64,000 nt of DNA from Streptomyces sp. 3214.6. GTDB taxonomy: Bacteria; Actinomycetota; Actinomycetes; Streptomycetales; Streptomycetaceae. Below, piece by piece: positions 36,794 through 44,927 of the stretch; the stretch's first letter is position 1; each line of letters opens with the position of its first letter. The position numbers and the translations under genes are program-made. The stretch covers positions 4,464,001 to 4,528,000 of the forward strand of contig NZ_LT670819.1 of NCBI RefSeq assembly GCF_900129855.1. Reading direction: 5' to 3'. The notes under the pieces are model-generated. The model did not search any database, was not told where the DNA came from, and worked only from the letters and a program-made list of their open reading frames with translations.

Positions 36794-37215
36794 CCACGCC
36801 ATCGCGCCCGGTATCCGGACCTGAACAGCTGTACTACGAACAGCCAAATGCCCGGCGCATAGGCCAATTGGCGGGCCCGAGGGCGGTTATCGACCTTGGG
36901 GCAGGGGCAGACGTCGGGGTATGGGCTGGACGCACGACTACAGTGACGCAGCACGCAACCGCCGCTCGGCCAGTGGCCTGAGCCCCCACCAACGAGGTGC
37001 CGACCCGCAACTGCCGGGTTCCGACCTCCGGGTGGGCATTCCGCGCATCCTGCGCCGCCGTGCCCGCTGGGTGTCGGTCCGCCTGCGTCACCCACGAGGC
37101 TGACCCGCCCAAGGGCCTGCGGGACCGGTCGGAGGACGCAACAGGCGCTCCGAGAGCGCAATCTTCGCCTCCGAGAGCGCAATCCTCGCCAACCCTCAGA
37201 GAGAGCAGCCTTCGC
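36794..37215. other. Intergenic region before marP
   Basis: 422 bp between convergent genes. It holds a possible 60-codon gene (36921-37103) and, next to the marP stop, degenerate repeats of about 21 bp (37140-37218) built on CTCCGAGAGCGCAATC. No terminator hairpin is obvious. Confidence 0.5.
36921..37103 (+). CDS. Possible small Arg-rich protein
   Basis: A 60-residue open frame starting MGWTHDYSDAARNRRSASG, with GGGG runs before the start and third-position GC near 77%, lower than neighbours. It has many Arg and His residues and no hydrophobic helix. It may be a genuine small gene or chance. Confidence 0.3.
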   Translation: MGWTHDYSDAARNRRSASGLSPHQRGADPQLPGSDLRVGIPRILRRRARWVSVRLRHPRG

Positions 37216-37218
37216 TCA
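37140..37218. repeat. Degenerate 21-bp repeats next to the marP stop
   Basis: CTCCGAGAGCGCAATC occurs at about 37147 and 37168, and weaker relatives extend to the marP stop codon (CTCAGAGGGCGCAGC, stop at 37216-37218). The marP-proximal copy contains the stop. Confidence 0.7.
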
Positions 37219-38415
37219 GAGGGCGCAGCTGTCGCTGTCCACTTCCTGGCCCGCGGTACGTCCCGTGTCGATGTCCTGCTGGATCTCGTCCGCGGTGAGG
37301 GCGTAGCCGGTGTCGGCGTCGTCGAGGGACTTCGCGAAGACCACGCCGTACACCTTGCCGTCGGTGGTGAGCAGCGGGCCGCCGGAGTTGCCCTGACGGA
37401 CGGTCGCGTACAGCGAGTACACGTCACGGCGCACGGTGGTGCGGTGGTAGATGTCCGGTCCGTTGGCCGTGATGCGACCGCGTACGCGCGCGGCACGGAC
37501 GTCGTACGACCCGTTCTCCGGGAACCCGGCGACGATCGCGTCGTCGCTGCTCGTCGCGTCCTTCGTGGTGAACTGCAGTACGGGCGCGTCGAGATCCGGT
37601 ACGTCAAGGACGGCGATGTCGCGCTTCCAGTCGTACAGCACGATCGTGGCGTCGTACTTGCGGCCCTCGCCGCCAATCTGGACGGTGGGCTCGTCGACGC
37701 CGCCCACGACGTGCGCGTTGGTCATGACGCGGCGCTCGCCGAAGACGAAGCCGGTGCCCTCCAGGACCTTGCCGCAGCTCTCCGCGGTGCCCATGACCTT
37801 GACGATGGAGCGCTGCGCGCGCCTGGCCACCGGGCTGTTCGCCAGGGCCGGGTCGGGCGGCTGGACATCGGTGATCGGCTCGTTGGAGAACGGGCTGAAG
37901 ACCTGCGGGAAGCCGTTCTGCGCGAGGACGGAGGAGAAGTCGGCGAACCAGGTGTCGGCCTGGTCGGGCAGCGCCTCGGACACCCCATGGAGCACCTTGG
38001 AGCTACGGACCTCCTTGCCCAGCGTGGGCAGGGTGGTGCCGGCGAGCGCGGAACCGATCAGCCAGGCCACCAGCAGCATCGCCACGACGTTGACCAGCGC
38101 GCCGCCCGTGGCGTCCAGCGCGCGGGCCGGGGACCAGGTGATGTAGCGGCGCAGCTTGTTGCCGAGGTGCGTGGTGAGGGCCTGGCCGACCGAGGCGCAG
38201 ACGATCACGACGATGACCGCGACGACGGCAGCCGTGGTGCTCACCTCGGAGTTGTCGGTCAGGGCGTCCCAGATCACGGGCAACAGGTAGACGGCGACCA
38301 GGCCACCGCCCAGGAAGCCGATCACTGACAGGATGCCGACGACGAAGCCCTGGCGGTAGCCGACGACCGCAAACCATACGGCCGCGACCAACAACAGGAT
38401 GTCCAGCACGTTCAC
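37216..38415 (-). CDS. MarP-type membrane serine protease
   Basis: A 399-residue protein: four N-terminal helices of CvpA type (residues about 1-130: MNVLDILLLVAAVWFAVVGY), then a trypsin-like protease domain outside the membrane. The triad is His235 (MTNAHVVGG), Asp266 (WKRDIAVLD) and Ser344 (RQGNSGGPLL), almost the residue numbers of Mycobacterium MarP (Rv3671c), which is needed for acid and oxidative stress resistance in that organism. A disulphide may join Cys in AESCGKV and the terminal SDSCAL. Stress-related wall maintenance is likely here. Confidence 0.93.
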   Translation of the reverse strand: MNVLDILLLVAAVWFAVVGYRQGFVVGILSVIGFLGGGLVAVYLLPVIWDALTDNSEVSTTAAVVAVIVVIVCASVGQALTTHLGNKLRRYITWSPARALDATGGALVNVVAMLLVAWLIGSALAGTTLPTLGKEVRSSKVLHGVSEALPDQADTWFADFSSVLAQNGFPQVFSPFSNEPITDVQPPDPALANSPVARRAQRSIVKVMGTAESCGKVLEGTGFVFGERRVMTNAHVVGGVDEPTVQIGGEGRKYDATIVLYDWKRDIAVLDVPDLDAPVLQFTTKDATSSDDAIVAGFPENGSYDVRAARVRGRITANGPDIYHRTTVRRDVYSLYATVRQGNSGGPLLTTDGKVYGVVFAKSLDDADTGYALTADEIQQDIDTGRTAGQEVDSDSCAL

Positions 38416-38535
38416 CGCTTCGCGCCTCGCCTCATCAATTCACGGTCACCACAGGTCGGCCGGGGGTCTGGCCCGCCGCGAAGCGGCAGCGGGACAGAGC
38501 ATCCCCCAAGCAGACACAGCACGGTGGACACCCTG

Positions 38536-39237
38536 TCATGACCGCCAGTCGAGCGGGACCTGCTTCTCGCGGTCCCAGGGGTGCTCCCAGCCCGCGAAGT
38601 GCAGCAGACGGTCGATGACGCCGGCCGTGAACCCCCATACAAGGGCGGATTCGACCAGGAATGCAGGGCCGCGGTGGCCGCTGGGGTGCACGGTCGTGGC
38701 CCGGTTGTCCGGATTTGTGAGATCCGCCACGGGGACCGTGAAGACGCGGGCCGTCTCGCCGGGGTCGACGACGCCCACCGGGCTCGGCTCGCGCCACCAG
38801 CCCAGCACCGGGGTGACGACGAAACCGCTGACCGGGATGTACAGCTTGGGCAGCACACCGAAGAGCTGGACGCCGGACGGGTCGAGGCCGGTCTCCTCCT
38901 CGGCCTCGCGCAGCGCGGCGCGCAGCGGCCCGTCACCGTGCGGGTCGCCGTCCTCCGGGTCGAGGGCGCCGCCCGGGAACGAGGGCTGGCCCGCGTGGGA
39001 GCGCAGGGAGCTGGCGCGCTCCATGAGCAGCAGCTCGGGGCCTCGCTCGCCGTCGCCGAACAGGATGAGGACGGCGGACTGGCGCCCCGCGCCGTCCGCC
39101 GGGGGCAGGAAGCGGCTGAGCTGGAGCGGCTGGACCGTCTCCACCGCGTGCACCACCGGATCGAGCCAGCCCGGCAGGCCCTCCTTGCTGAGCGTCACCG
39201 GACCGCCCTGGGTATTGCTCGCACGCGTCATCGCCAC
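38536..39237 (-). CDS. NUDIX hydrolase, CoA pyrophosphatase type
   Basis: A 233-residue enzyme. The Nudix box is GGALDPEDGDPHGDGPLR then AALREAEEETGLDP (G-x5-E-x7-REUxEExGU with a short insert). Upstream LLLMERASSLRSHAGQPSFPGG carries the NuCoA motif of CudA/NudL CoA pyrophosphatases, which split CoA and derivatives. It is followed by VLPKLYIPVSGFVVTPVLGW. The gene lies between nth and marP on the same strand with gaps near 120 bp. Confidence 0.9.
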   Translation of the reverse strand: MAMTRASNTQGGPVTLSKEGLPGWLDPVVHAVETVQPLQLSRFLPPADGAGRQSAVLILFGDGERGPELLLMERASSLRSHAGQPSFPGGALDPEDGDPHGDGPLRAALREAEEETGLDPSGVQLFGVLPKLYIPVSGFVVTPVLGWWREPSPVGVVDPGETARVFTVPVADLTNPDNRATTVHPSGHRGPAFLVESALVWGFTAGVIDRLLHFAGWEHPWDREKQVPLDWRS

Positions 39238-39352
39238 ACCACCCCCCGTTCTGCCCAGTCCAACGCCCGAGCACCGACAGATCGTTCCGGGGACCGTCTC
39301 ACGGTCGTTCGTGCACGGTCGACGGGCTGCCCCGCCGCCGTCGGCCCTCCCG

Positions 39353-40393
39353 TCATCCGGCCCCCAGCGGCGGGGCCGGCCTGCCGCCCGCGTCCAGGTA
39401 GGACTGGGGCGGGTTCAGGCGTTGGCCGGGGAAGCCGCCCTTCTCGTACTTCAGGAGCTTCCGCGCCTTCTCCGGGTCCGTCTCGCCCTCGCCGTACGCC
39501 GGGCAGAGCGGGGCGATGGGGCAGGCTCCGCAGGCGGGCTTGCGGGCGTGGCAGATGCGGCGGCCGTGGAAGATCACATGGTGCGAGAGCATCGTCCACT
39601 CGCTCTTGGGGAAGAGCGCGCCGACGGCGGCCTCGATCTTGTCGGGCTCGGTCTGCTCGGTCCACTTCCAGCGCCGTACGAGCCGCTGGAAGTGCGTGTC
39701 CACGGTGATGCCGGGGCGGCCGAACGCGTTCCCCAGGACCACGAAGGCCGTCTTGCGGCCGACGCCGGGCAGCTTGACCAGGTCCTCCAGCCGGCCGGGG
39801 ACCTCGCCGCCGAACTCCTCCACGAGGGCCTTGGAGAGGCCTATCACCGACTTCGTCTTGGCCCGGAAGAATCCCGTGGGGCGGAGGATCTCCTCGACCT
39901 CCTCCGGGTCGGCGGAGGCCAGGTCCTCGGGGGTGGGGTACTTGGCGAATAGGGCGGGGGTCGTCTGATTCACCCGGAGATCGGTGGTCTGGGCGGACAG
40001 GACGGTGGCGATCACCAGCTGGAACGGGTTCTCGAAGTCCAGCTCGGGGTGGGCGTACGGATAGACCTCGGCGAGCTCGCGGTTGATGCGGCGGGCTCGG
40101 CGCACGAGGGCGGTACGGGACTCGGGCTTCCTGGCCGCCGTCCTCCTGACGACGGCGGCGGCCTCTTTCTCGCTGCCCGCCGTCTTCTCCGTGCCGGCTG
40201 CCCTCTCACTGCTCGCCGGCTTCTCCGTTCCGGCCGTCTTCCCGGTGCCGGCCGCTTTTTTCGCAGGCATCTCTTTTGTCACCTTTGCCGTTTTGTCACC
40301 ACCGCCGGAATCCTGTTCGCCCACAGCGGAAACGCGACGTACAACCACCCGTCCAGCCCCCTTGGCCTGTGCTCTCACCGGCGATTTGGACAC
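39353..40393 (-). CDS. nth: Endonuclease III
   Basis: DNA glycosylase/AP-lyase for oxidised pyrimidines. The HhH motif with catalytic residues is seen in LVKLPGVGRKTAFVVLGNAF (Lys of KTA) and the Asp in TVDTHFQRL. The C-terminal 4Fe-4S site is CHARKPACGACPIAPLC. At 346 residues it is about 100 longer than E. coli Nth: residues 1-105 are a low-complexity Lys/Ala/Gly/Thr/Glu head (repeats of AGTEKTAG type). GTG 40393 is used with a -10 like TAGGCT 6 nt upstream, implying a leaderless mRNA. Starts further inside (ATG near 40271) are possible. Confidence 0.93.
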   Translation of the reverse strand: MSKSPVRAQAKGAGRVVVRRVSAVGEQDSGGGDKTAKVTKEMPAKKAAGTGKTAGTEKPASSERAAGTEKTAGSEKEAAAVVRRTAARKPESRTALVRRARRINRELAEVYPYAHPELDFENPFQLVIATVLSAQTTDLRVNQTTPALFAKYPTPEDLASADPEEVEEILRPTGFFRAKTKSVIGLSKALVEEFGGEVPGRLEDLVKLPGVGRKTAFVVLGNAFGRPGITVDTHFQRLVRRWKWTEQTEPDKIEAAVGALFPKSEWTMLSHHVIFHGRRICHARKPACGACPIAPLCPAYGEGETDPEKARKLLKYEKGGFPGQRLNPPQSYLDAGGRPAPPLGAG

Positions 40394-40399
40394 CCGGCC

Positions 40400-40405
40400 A
40401 GCCTA
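40400..40405 (-). promoter_or_regulatory. Candidate -10 box for leaderless nth
   Basis: TAGGCT on the minus strand, ending 6 nt before GTG 40393; no ribosome site exists. Confidence 0.4.
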
Positions 40406-40495
40406 AAGCCCGGCACCGACATCCGCCCCGGACCCCGAAGATCAGCCCCCAATTGGACCCCTGCCGCTTACCTCGGGACACGTGTGCGGCATCCT

Positions 40496-40509
40496 TGTGA
40501 CAGATCACA
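40496..40509 (+). promoter_or_regulatory. Crp-like palindrome upstream of crp
   Basis: TGTGA-CAGA-TCACA lies 90 bp before the crp start. The arms match the Crp half-site consensus but the spacer is 4 rather than 6 bp. Candidate site for autoregulation and for control of nth. Confidence 0.45.
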
Positions 40510-40598
40510 CTGTTTGGACCGTCCGGCAAAATGGGGAACACGGTCCCCTGGTAAGCGGGGAGCAAGATCCCCTGAGCAGGTCGACAAGGAGAGAACTC

Positions 40599-41273
40599 GT
40601 GGACGACGTCCTGCGGCGCAACCCGCTCTTCGCGGCTCTCGACGACGAGCAGGCCGCAGAACTGCGCGCCTCCATGAGCGAGGTGACCCTGGCCCGTGGC
40701 GACTCCCTGTTCCACGAGGGCGACCCGGGCGACCGGCTCTACGTCGTCACCGAGGGCAAGGTCAAGCTCCACCGCACCTCCCCGGACGGCCGGGAGAACA
40801 TGCTGGCCGTGGTGGGCCCCAGCGAGCTGATCGGCGAGCTGTCGCTCTTCGACCCGGGCCCGCGCACGGCGACGGCCACCGCGCTCACCGAGGTCAAGCT
40901 CCTCGGCCTCGGCCACGGCGACCTCCAGCCCTGGCTGAACGCCCGCCCCGAGGTGGCCACCGCGCTGCTGCGCGCCGTCGCCCGGCGCCTGCGCAAGACC
41001 AACGACGCCATGTCCGACCTGGTCTTCTCGGACGTCCCCGGCCGGGTGGCCCGCGCCCTGCTGGACCTCTCGCGCCGCTTCGGCGTGCAGTCCGAGGAGG
41101 GCATCCACGTCGTCCACGACCTGACGCAGGAGGAGCTGGCGCAGCTCGTCGGCGCCTCGCGCGAGACCGTGAACAAGGCGCTGGCGGACTTCGCCCAGCG
41201 CGGGTGGCTCCGCCTGGAGGCGCGCGCCGTCATCCTGCTGGACGTGGAGCGGCTCGCCAAGCGGTCGCGCTAG
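40599..41273 (+). CDS. crp: Crp/Fnr-family regulator Crp
   Basis: A 224-residue regulator: cyclic-nucleotide-binding beta-roll (residues about 15-120, with GELSLFDPGPRTATATAL at the phosphate cassette) and a helix-turn-helix (LTQEELAQLVGASRETVNKALADFAQRGW). In streptomycetes Crp controls spore germination and antibiotic regulators. The GTG at 40599 is the start: AAGGAG lies 7 nt upstream and the length equals the 224 residues of S. coelicolor Crp (from memory). The cAMP-contact Arg/Thr positions (RTA in GPRTATA) are conserved. Confidence 0.96.
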   Translation: MDDVLRRNPLFAALDDEQAAELRASMSEVTLARGDSLFHEGDPGDRLYVVTEGKVKLHRTSPDGRENMLAVVGPSELIGELSLFDPGPRTATATALTEVKLLGLGHGDLQPWLNARPEVATALLRAVARRLRKTNDAMSDLVFSDVPGRVARALLDLSRRFGVQSEEGIHVVHDLTQEELAQLVGASRETVNKALADFAQRGWLRLEARAVILLDVERLAKRSR

Positions 41274-41319
41274 GCGCCGGCCGCCGGCTGAGCGGTGAGG
41301 CAGGTCAGTGTGACCGTCA

Positions 41320-41339
41320 CTGGGGGCTGACGCCCCCAG
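41320..41339 (+). terminator. Terminator of crp
   Basis: CTGGGGGC-TGAC-GCCCCCAG, 47 bp past the crp stop. Confidence 0.8.
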
Positions 41340-41360
41340 GCCCCCGCTTCGGCCCTCAAA

Positions 41361-41392
41361 GAGCCTCGTCCTCAAACGCCGGACGGGCTGAT
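41361..41392. repeat. Dispersed Streptomyces intergenic repeat
   Basis: CCTCAAACGCCGGACGGGCT, here at 41370-41389, belongs to a sequence I recognise as very common between genes in Streptomyces chromosomes. It occurs once in this window, between crp and the nucleotidyltransferase gene. Confidence 0.6.
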
Positions 41393-41453
41393 TCACCGTG
41401 GCCGACGCTGAAAATGCGCTGCCCACCGCTGCCTTGCCATGCACAGTGGGCCC

Positions 41454-42272
41454 ATGAGCGAAACGGTTCCCCTGCGGGGGCTCGACTCCCAGGGCTACAT
41501 CGCCCGTGAGGGCTCCCTCGCGCGCGTGCCGCATGCGTTCAGGCCCGTCGTCGCGGCGGCTCGGGAGCGGATCCTGGACGTCTTCGGGGGCCGGCTGCAC
41601 AGCGCCTACCTCTACGGGTCGATCCCTCGCGGCACCGCGCGCGTGGGCCGCAGCGACCTGGACCTCCTGGTCGTCCTGCGCGAGGAGCCCACCGACGCGG
41701 ACCGGGCCGACGGCCGGGCGCTCGACGAGTCCCTCGACAAGGAGTTCCCGCAGATCGACGGCGGCGGGACGCTTCTCGTCGGCCACGCGTGCGTGCTGAG
41801 CGAGCTGGAACGGCACGACCTGGGCTGGTTCGTGGCCTGCCTGTGCACGCCCCTGCTCGGCGAGGACCTCGCCGAGTACCTCCCCCGCTACCGTCCCGAC
41901 TCGCTGCTCGCGCGCGAGACCAACGGCGACCTCGCGCTGGTCCTGCCACGCTGGCGTGACCGCGTCTCCGCGGCGGACGACTCCGAGGAGGCCCGGCGGC
42001 CTCTCGTCCGGTTCATGTCCCGGCACCTCGTGCGCACCGCGTTCACCCTCGTCATGCCCCGCTGGAACGGCTGGACGAGCGACCTGCACGAAATGGCGGC
42101 GGCGTTCGGCGCGTACTACCCCGCGCGCGCGGAGCAGGTGCGGGCGGCGGCCGTCCGCGGCTACGACCCGACGGGGGACGGGGCCGTCCTGCAGTCGTAC
42201 GTCGACGACCTCGGCCCCTGGCTGGTGCAGGAGTACGCGCGCGTACACGGCGTCAAAGCGCCGCGCCTGTAA
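41454..42272 (+). CDS. Nucleotidyltransferase-domain protein
   Basis: A 272-residue protein with the polymerase-beta type nucleotidyltransferase motif AYLYGSIPRGTARVGRSDLDLLVVL (GS-x-x-x-G and the DxD pair). The rest is helical (ARETNGDLALVLPRW, SRHLVRTAFTLVMPRWNGWTSDL) and lacks a kinase or RNA motif. Family members modify small molecules or tRNA; the target here is unknown. No ribosome site is seen, so ATG 41454 may be leaderless. Convergent with the beta-lactamase-fold gene through the 42279 terminator. Confidence 0.85.
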   Translation: MSETVPLRGLDSQGYIAREGSLARVPHAFRPVVAAARERILDVFGGRLHSAYLYGSIPRGTARVGRSDLDLLVVLREEPTDADRADGRALDESLDKEFPQIDGGGTLLVGHACVLSELERHDLGWFVACLCTPLLGEDLAEYLPRYRPDSLLARETNGDLALVLPRWRDRVSAADDSEEARRPLVRFMSRHLVRTAFTLVMPRWNGWTSDLHEMAAAFGAYYPARAEQVRAAAVRGYDPTGDGAVLQSYVDDLGPWLVQEYARVHGVKAPRL

Positions 42273-42278
42273 GGACGA

Positions 42279-42301
42279 CCCAGGTGTGTCGACCACCTGG
42301 G
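42279..42301. terminator. Bidirectional terminator
   Basis: CCCAGGTG-TGTCGAC-CACCTGGG sits between the stops of convergent genes and can serve both. Confidence 0.85.
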
Positions 42302-42305
42302 GGAA

Positions 42306-43136
42306 CTAGATGAGGCCGTGCTCGGTCAGGTATTCCAGCTGGGCCCGTACCGACAGCTCCGCCGCCGGCCACAGGGAGCGGTCGACGTCGGCGTACACGT
42401 GGGCGACGACCTCGGCGGGGGTGCGGAAGCCGTTCTCGACGGCCGTCTCGACCTGGGCGAGGCGGTGGGCACGGTGGGCGAGGTAGAACTCGACGGCGCC
42501 CTGGGCGTCCTCCAGGACGGGCCCGTGGCCCGGGAGGACCGTGTGGACTCCGTCGTCGACCGTGAGGGACCTCAGCCGTCGCAGGGAGTCCAGATAGTCG
42601 CCCAGGCGGCCGTCGGGGTGCGCCACGAGGGTCGTGCCGCGGCCAAGGATCGTGTCGCCGGTCAGGACGGCCCGGTCGGCCGGGAGGTGGAAGCAGAGCG
42701 AGTCGGCGGTGTGGCCGGGCGTCGCAACGACCCGCAGCTCCAGGCCGCCGACGGTGACCACGACACCGGCGCCCAGGCCCTCCTCGCCCAGCCGCAGCGC
42801 CGGGTCCAGGGCCCGTACCTTCGTGCCGGTCAGCGCGGCGAAGCGGACGGCGCCGTCGGCGTGGTCGGGGTGACCGTGGGTCAGCAGGGTCAGGGCGACG
42901 CGTTTGCCGGCCTGCTCGGCGGTGTCGACGACCGCGCGCAGGTGGCCGTCGTCCAGGGGGCCCGGGTCGATCACGACAGCCAGCTCGGAGTCGGGCTCGG
43001 AGACGATCCAGGTGTTCGTGCCGTCCAGGGTCATCGCGGAGGCGTTCGGCGCCAGAACGTTGACCGCGCGCGGGGTGGCGGGCCCCGTCAGGACCCCGCC
43101 TCGCGGCTGGCCGGGGAGGGCGGCTGCGTCGGTCAT
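42306..43136 (-). CDS. Metallo-beta-lactamase-fold hydrolase
   Basis: A 276-residue enzyme with the metal-binding motif LLTHGHPDHADG (H-x-H-x-D-H), the later ligands VATPGHTADSL, GDTILG and PGHGPVL. The C-terminal helical extension (RTPAEVVAHVYADVDRSLWPAAELSV) is typical of glyoxalase II-like/RNase Z-like hydrolases of the LACTB2 group. LACTB2-type enzymes cut RNA or thioesters, so the substrate is open. It follows the NUDIX gene (43213) after a 9-bp repeat array, probably in the same transcript. Confidence 0.9.
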   Translation of the reverse strand: MTDAAALPGQPRGGVLTGPATPRAVNVLAPNASAMTLDGTNTWIVSEPDSELAVVIDPGPLDDGHLRAVVDTAEQAGKRVALTLLTHGHPDHADGAVRFAALTGTKVRALDPALRLGEEGLGAGVVVTVGGLELRVVATPGHTADSLCFHLPADRAVLTGDTILGRGTTLVAHPDGRLGDYLDSLRRLRSLTVDDGVHTVLPGHGPVLEDAQGAVEFYLAHRAHRLAQVETAVENGFRTPAEVVAHVYADVDRSLWPAAELSVRAQLEYLTEHGLI

Positions 43137-43176
43137 ACGAGGGAGCCTTCCGTCGGGCGGGGCTGTCGGGGGCCCG

Positions 43177-43219
43177 TCACGTCTGTCACCTCTGTCACGG
43201 CTGTCACGTCTGTCACGCG
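43177..43219. repeat. 9-bp repeat with in-frame stops after the NUDIX gene
   Basis: Five nonamers of GTGACAGAC type on the minus strand. The first contains the NUDIX stop codon, and every unit adds another TGA in the same frame. Confidence 0.9.
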
Positions 43220-44094
43220 GATCCGCCGCCTGTCGGGTCGACGGGGATGTGCCTGGTGAACTCGTCGTGCCCCGGCCAGGACAGCACGACCTCGCCGCCC
43301 TCCAGGCGGGCCTGCGCCAGGACGGGGGTCAGGTCGAGGTCGGGGGCCGCGGCGAGCACCTCGGCGGCCGTGGCGTAGGGGGCGAGCCGGCGCAGGGTCG
43401 CGATGGTGGGCGGCATCATCAGCAGCTCGCCCTTGTCGTACGAGGCGGCCGCGTCGGACGGGCGGATCCACACTGTGCGGTCGGCCTCCGTGGAGGCGTT
43501 GCGGGTGCGCTGGCCCGCGGGGAGCGCGGCCACGAAGAACCAGGTGTCGTAGCGGCGGTGCTCGAACTCCGGGGTGATCCAGCGCGTCCAGGCGCCGAGG
43601 AGGTCGGAGCGCAGGACCAGGCCGCGGCGGTCGAGGAACTCGGCGAAGGACACGTCGCGGGCGGACACCGCGGCCCGGTCGGCCTCCCAGTCGGCTCCCG
43701 TGATGTCGCCGACGACGGAGTCGGGGGTCGGCCCGGCGAGCAGGACGCCGGCCTCCTCGTAGGTCTCGCGCACCGCCGCGCAGACGATCGCCTGGGCCGC
43801 GGTCTCGTCGACGCCGAGCCGCTCGGCCCACCACGCGCGCGTGGGGCCCGCCCAGCGGACGTGCAGGTCGTCGTCGCGTGGGTCGACGCCGCCGCCGGGA
43901 TAGGCGTACGCGCCTCCGGCGAAGGCCATGGAGGCGCGTCTGCGCAGCATGTGGACGACGGGGCCACCGCTGTCGGTGTCCTTCAGGAGCATGACGGTGG
44001 CCGCGCGCTTCGGGACGACCGGAGTGAGGGCGCCGTCCGCGAGCGCGCGGATGCGTTCCGGCCAGTCCTGGGGAAACCACTGCCCATTCGCCAT
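43213..44094 (-). CDS. NUDIX hydrolase, NUDT19-like
   Basis: A 293-residue protein. An N-terminal strand region (AATVMLLKDTDSGGPVVHMLRRRASMAFAGGAYAYPGGGVDP) leads into an extended Nudix box AIVCAAVRETYEEAGVLL with a spacer of about 35 residues, as in NUDT19-type CoA diphosphatases. WFVAALPAGQRTRNAS and WIRPSDAAASYDKGEL follow. The substrate is likely a CoA ester or other nucleoside diphosphate derivative. Upstream of the beta-lactamase-fold gene. Confidence 0.88.
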   Translation of the reverse strand: MANGQWFPQDWPERIRALADGALTPVVPKRAATVMLLKDTDSGGPVVHMLRRRASMAFAGGAYAYPGGGVDPRDDDLHVRWAGPTRAWWAERLGVDETAAQAIVCAAVRETYEEAGVLLAGPTPDSVVGDITGADWEADRAAVSARDVSFAEFLDRRGLVLRSDLLGAWTRWITPEFEHRRYDTWFFVAALPAGQRTRNASTEADRTVWIRPSDAAASYDKGELLMMPPTIATLRRLAPYATAAEVLAAAPDLDLTPVLAQARLEGGEVVLSWPGHDEFTRHIPVDPTGGGSA

Positions 44095-44137
44095 GGGCGC
44101 GAGGCTATCCCGTGGTGAGCGAATGTTCGAGAGGTCC

Positions 44138-44168
44138 CCGAGGTCAGAGCATGCCTGAGGGACCTCGG
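44138..44168 (-). terminator. Hairpin after ridA
   Basis: CCGAGGTC (44138-44145) pairs with GACCTCGG (44161-44168), loop 15 nt, just beyond the ridA stop at 44188. Confidence 0.6.
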
Positions 44169-44187
44169 CAGGGCGTGCGGAGCGCGC

Positions 44188-44652
44188 CTAGGGGACGAGC
44201 TCGACCTGGATCTCGACCTCCACCGGCGCGTCCAGCGGCAGCACCGCGACGCCCACCGCGCTGCGCGCGTGTACGCCCTTGTCGCCGAGGACCTCGCCCA
44301 GCAGCTCGCTCGCGCCGTTGAGGACGGCGGGCTGGCCGGTGAAGTCGGTGGCCGACGCCACGAAGCCGACGACCTTCACCACGCGCGCGATGCGGTCCAG
44401 GTCGCCCGCGACCGACTTGACGGCGGCCAGGGCGTTCAGTGCGCAGGTGCGGGCCAGCTCCTTGGCCTCCTCGGGGGTGACCTCGGCGCCGACCTTGCCG
44501 GTGACGGGCAGTTTGCCCTCCACCATGGGCAGCTGGCCGGCCGTGTACACGTACGGGCCGGACTGCACGGCGGGCTGGTAGGCCGCGAGGGGCGGCACGA
44601 CCGCCGGCAGGGTCAGCCCCAGCTCGGCGAGCCTCGCCTCGACCGCGCTCAC
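44188..44652 (-). CDS. RidA-family protein
   Basis: A 154-residue member of the RidA (YjgF/UK114) family, which deaminates reactive enamine/imine intermediates. Conserved parts are YQPAVQSGPYVYTAGQLPMV, EVTPEEAKELARTCALNALAAVKS and DFTGQPAVLNGASELLGEVLG; the substrate Arg lies in the last segment region (GVHARSAVGVAVLPLDAPVEVEI). The GTG at 44652 overlaps the stop of the DUF4177 gene (GTGA), showing translational coupling. Confidence 0.93.
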   Translation of the reverse strand: MSAVEARLAELGLTLPAVVPPLAAYQPAVQSGPYVYTAGQLPMVEGKLPVTGKVGAEVTPEEAKELARTCALNALAAVKSVAGDLDRIARVVKVVGFVASATDFTGQPAVLNGASELLGEVLGDKGVHARSAVGVAVLPLDAPVEVEIQVELVP

Positions 44653-44807
44653 GCCTTCGCCCGCTTCAGGTACGCGACGAGCTGCTCCGGGTTGTTCGGC
44701 CCGGGCACGACCTGGACGAGTTCCCAGCCGTCCTCGCCCCAGGTGTCCAGAATCTGCTTCGTGGCATGGACGAGCAGCGGCACGGTTGCGTATTCCCACT
44801 TGGTCAT
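44649..44807 (-). CDS. DUF4177 domain protein
   Basis: A 52-residue protein, MTKWEYATVPLLVHATKQILDTWGEDGWELVQVVPG followed by a short basic end. The pattern WEY...W...GWELV is that of DUF4177. Function unknown. Coupled to ridA by a 4-bp overlap. The 121-bp gap to the divergent ArsA-like gene holds both promoters. Confidence 0.87.
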   Translation of the reverse strand: MTKWEYATVPLLVHATKQILDTWGEDGWELVQVVPGPNNPEQLVAYLKRAKA

Positions 44808-44893
44808 GGGGCCGACTGTATCGGCTGTTGCCCGAGGGGCTGTTCCACGGGCCATGTGGCCGATTGCCGACTGCGTTGTCCACAGCCTCCCGG

Positions 44894-44920
44894 TTGCCTC
44901 GGGCGCCGACTGGTTACGCT
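44894..44920 (+). promoter_or_regulatory. Candidate promoter of the ArsA pair
   Basis: TTGCCT (44894-44899) and TACGCT (44915-44920) are separated by 15 bp; the -10 ends 7 nt before GTG 44928, as for leaderless mRNAs. Confidence 0.4.
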
Positions 44921-44927
44921 CGAAGAC

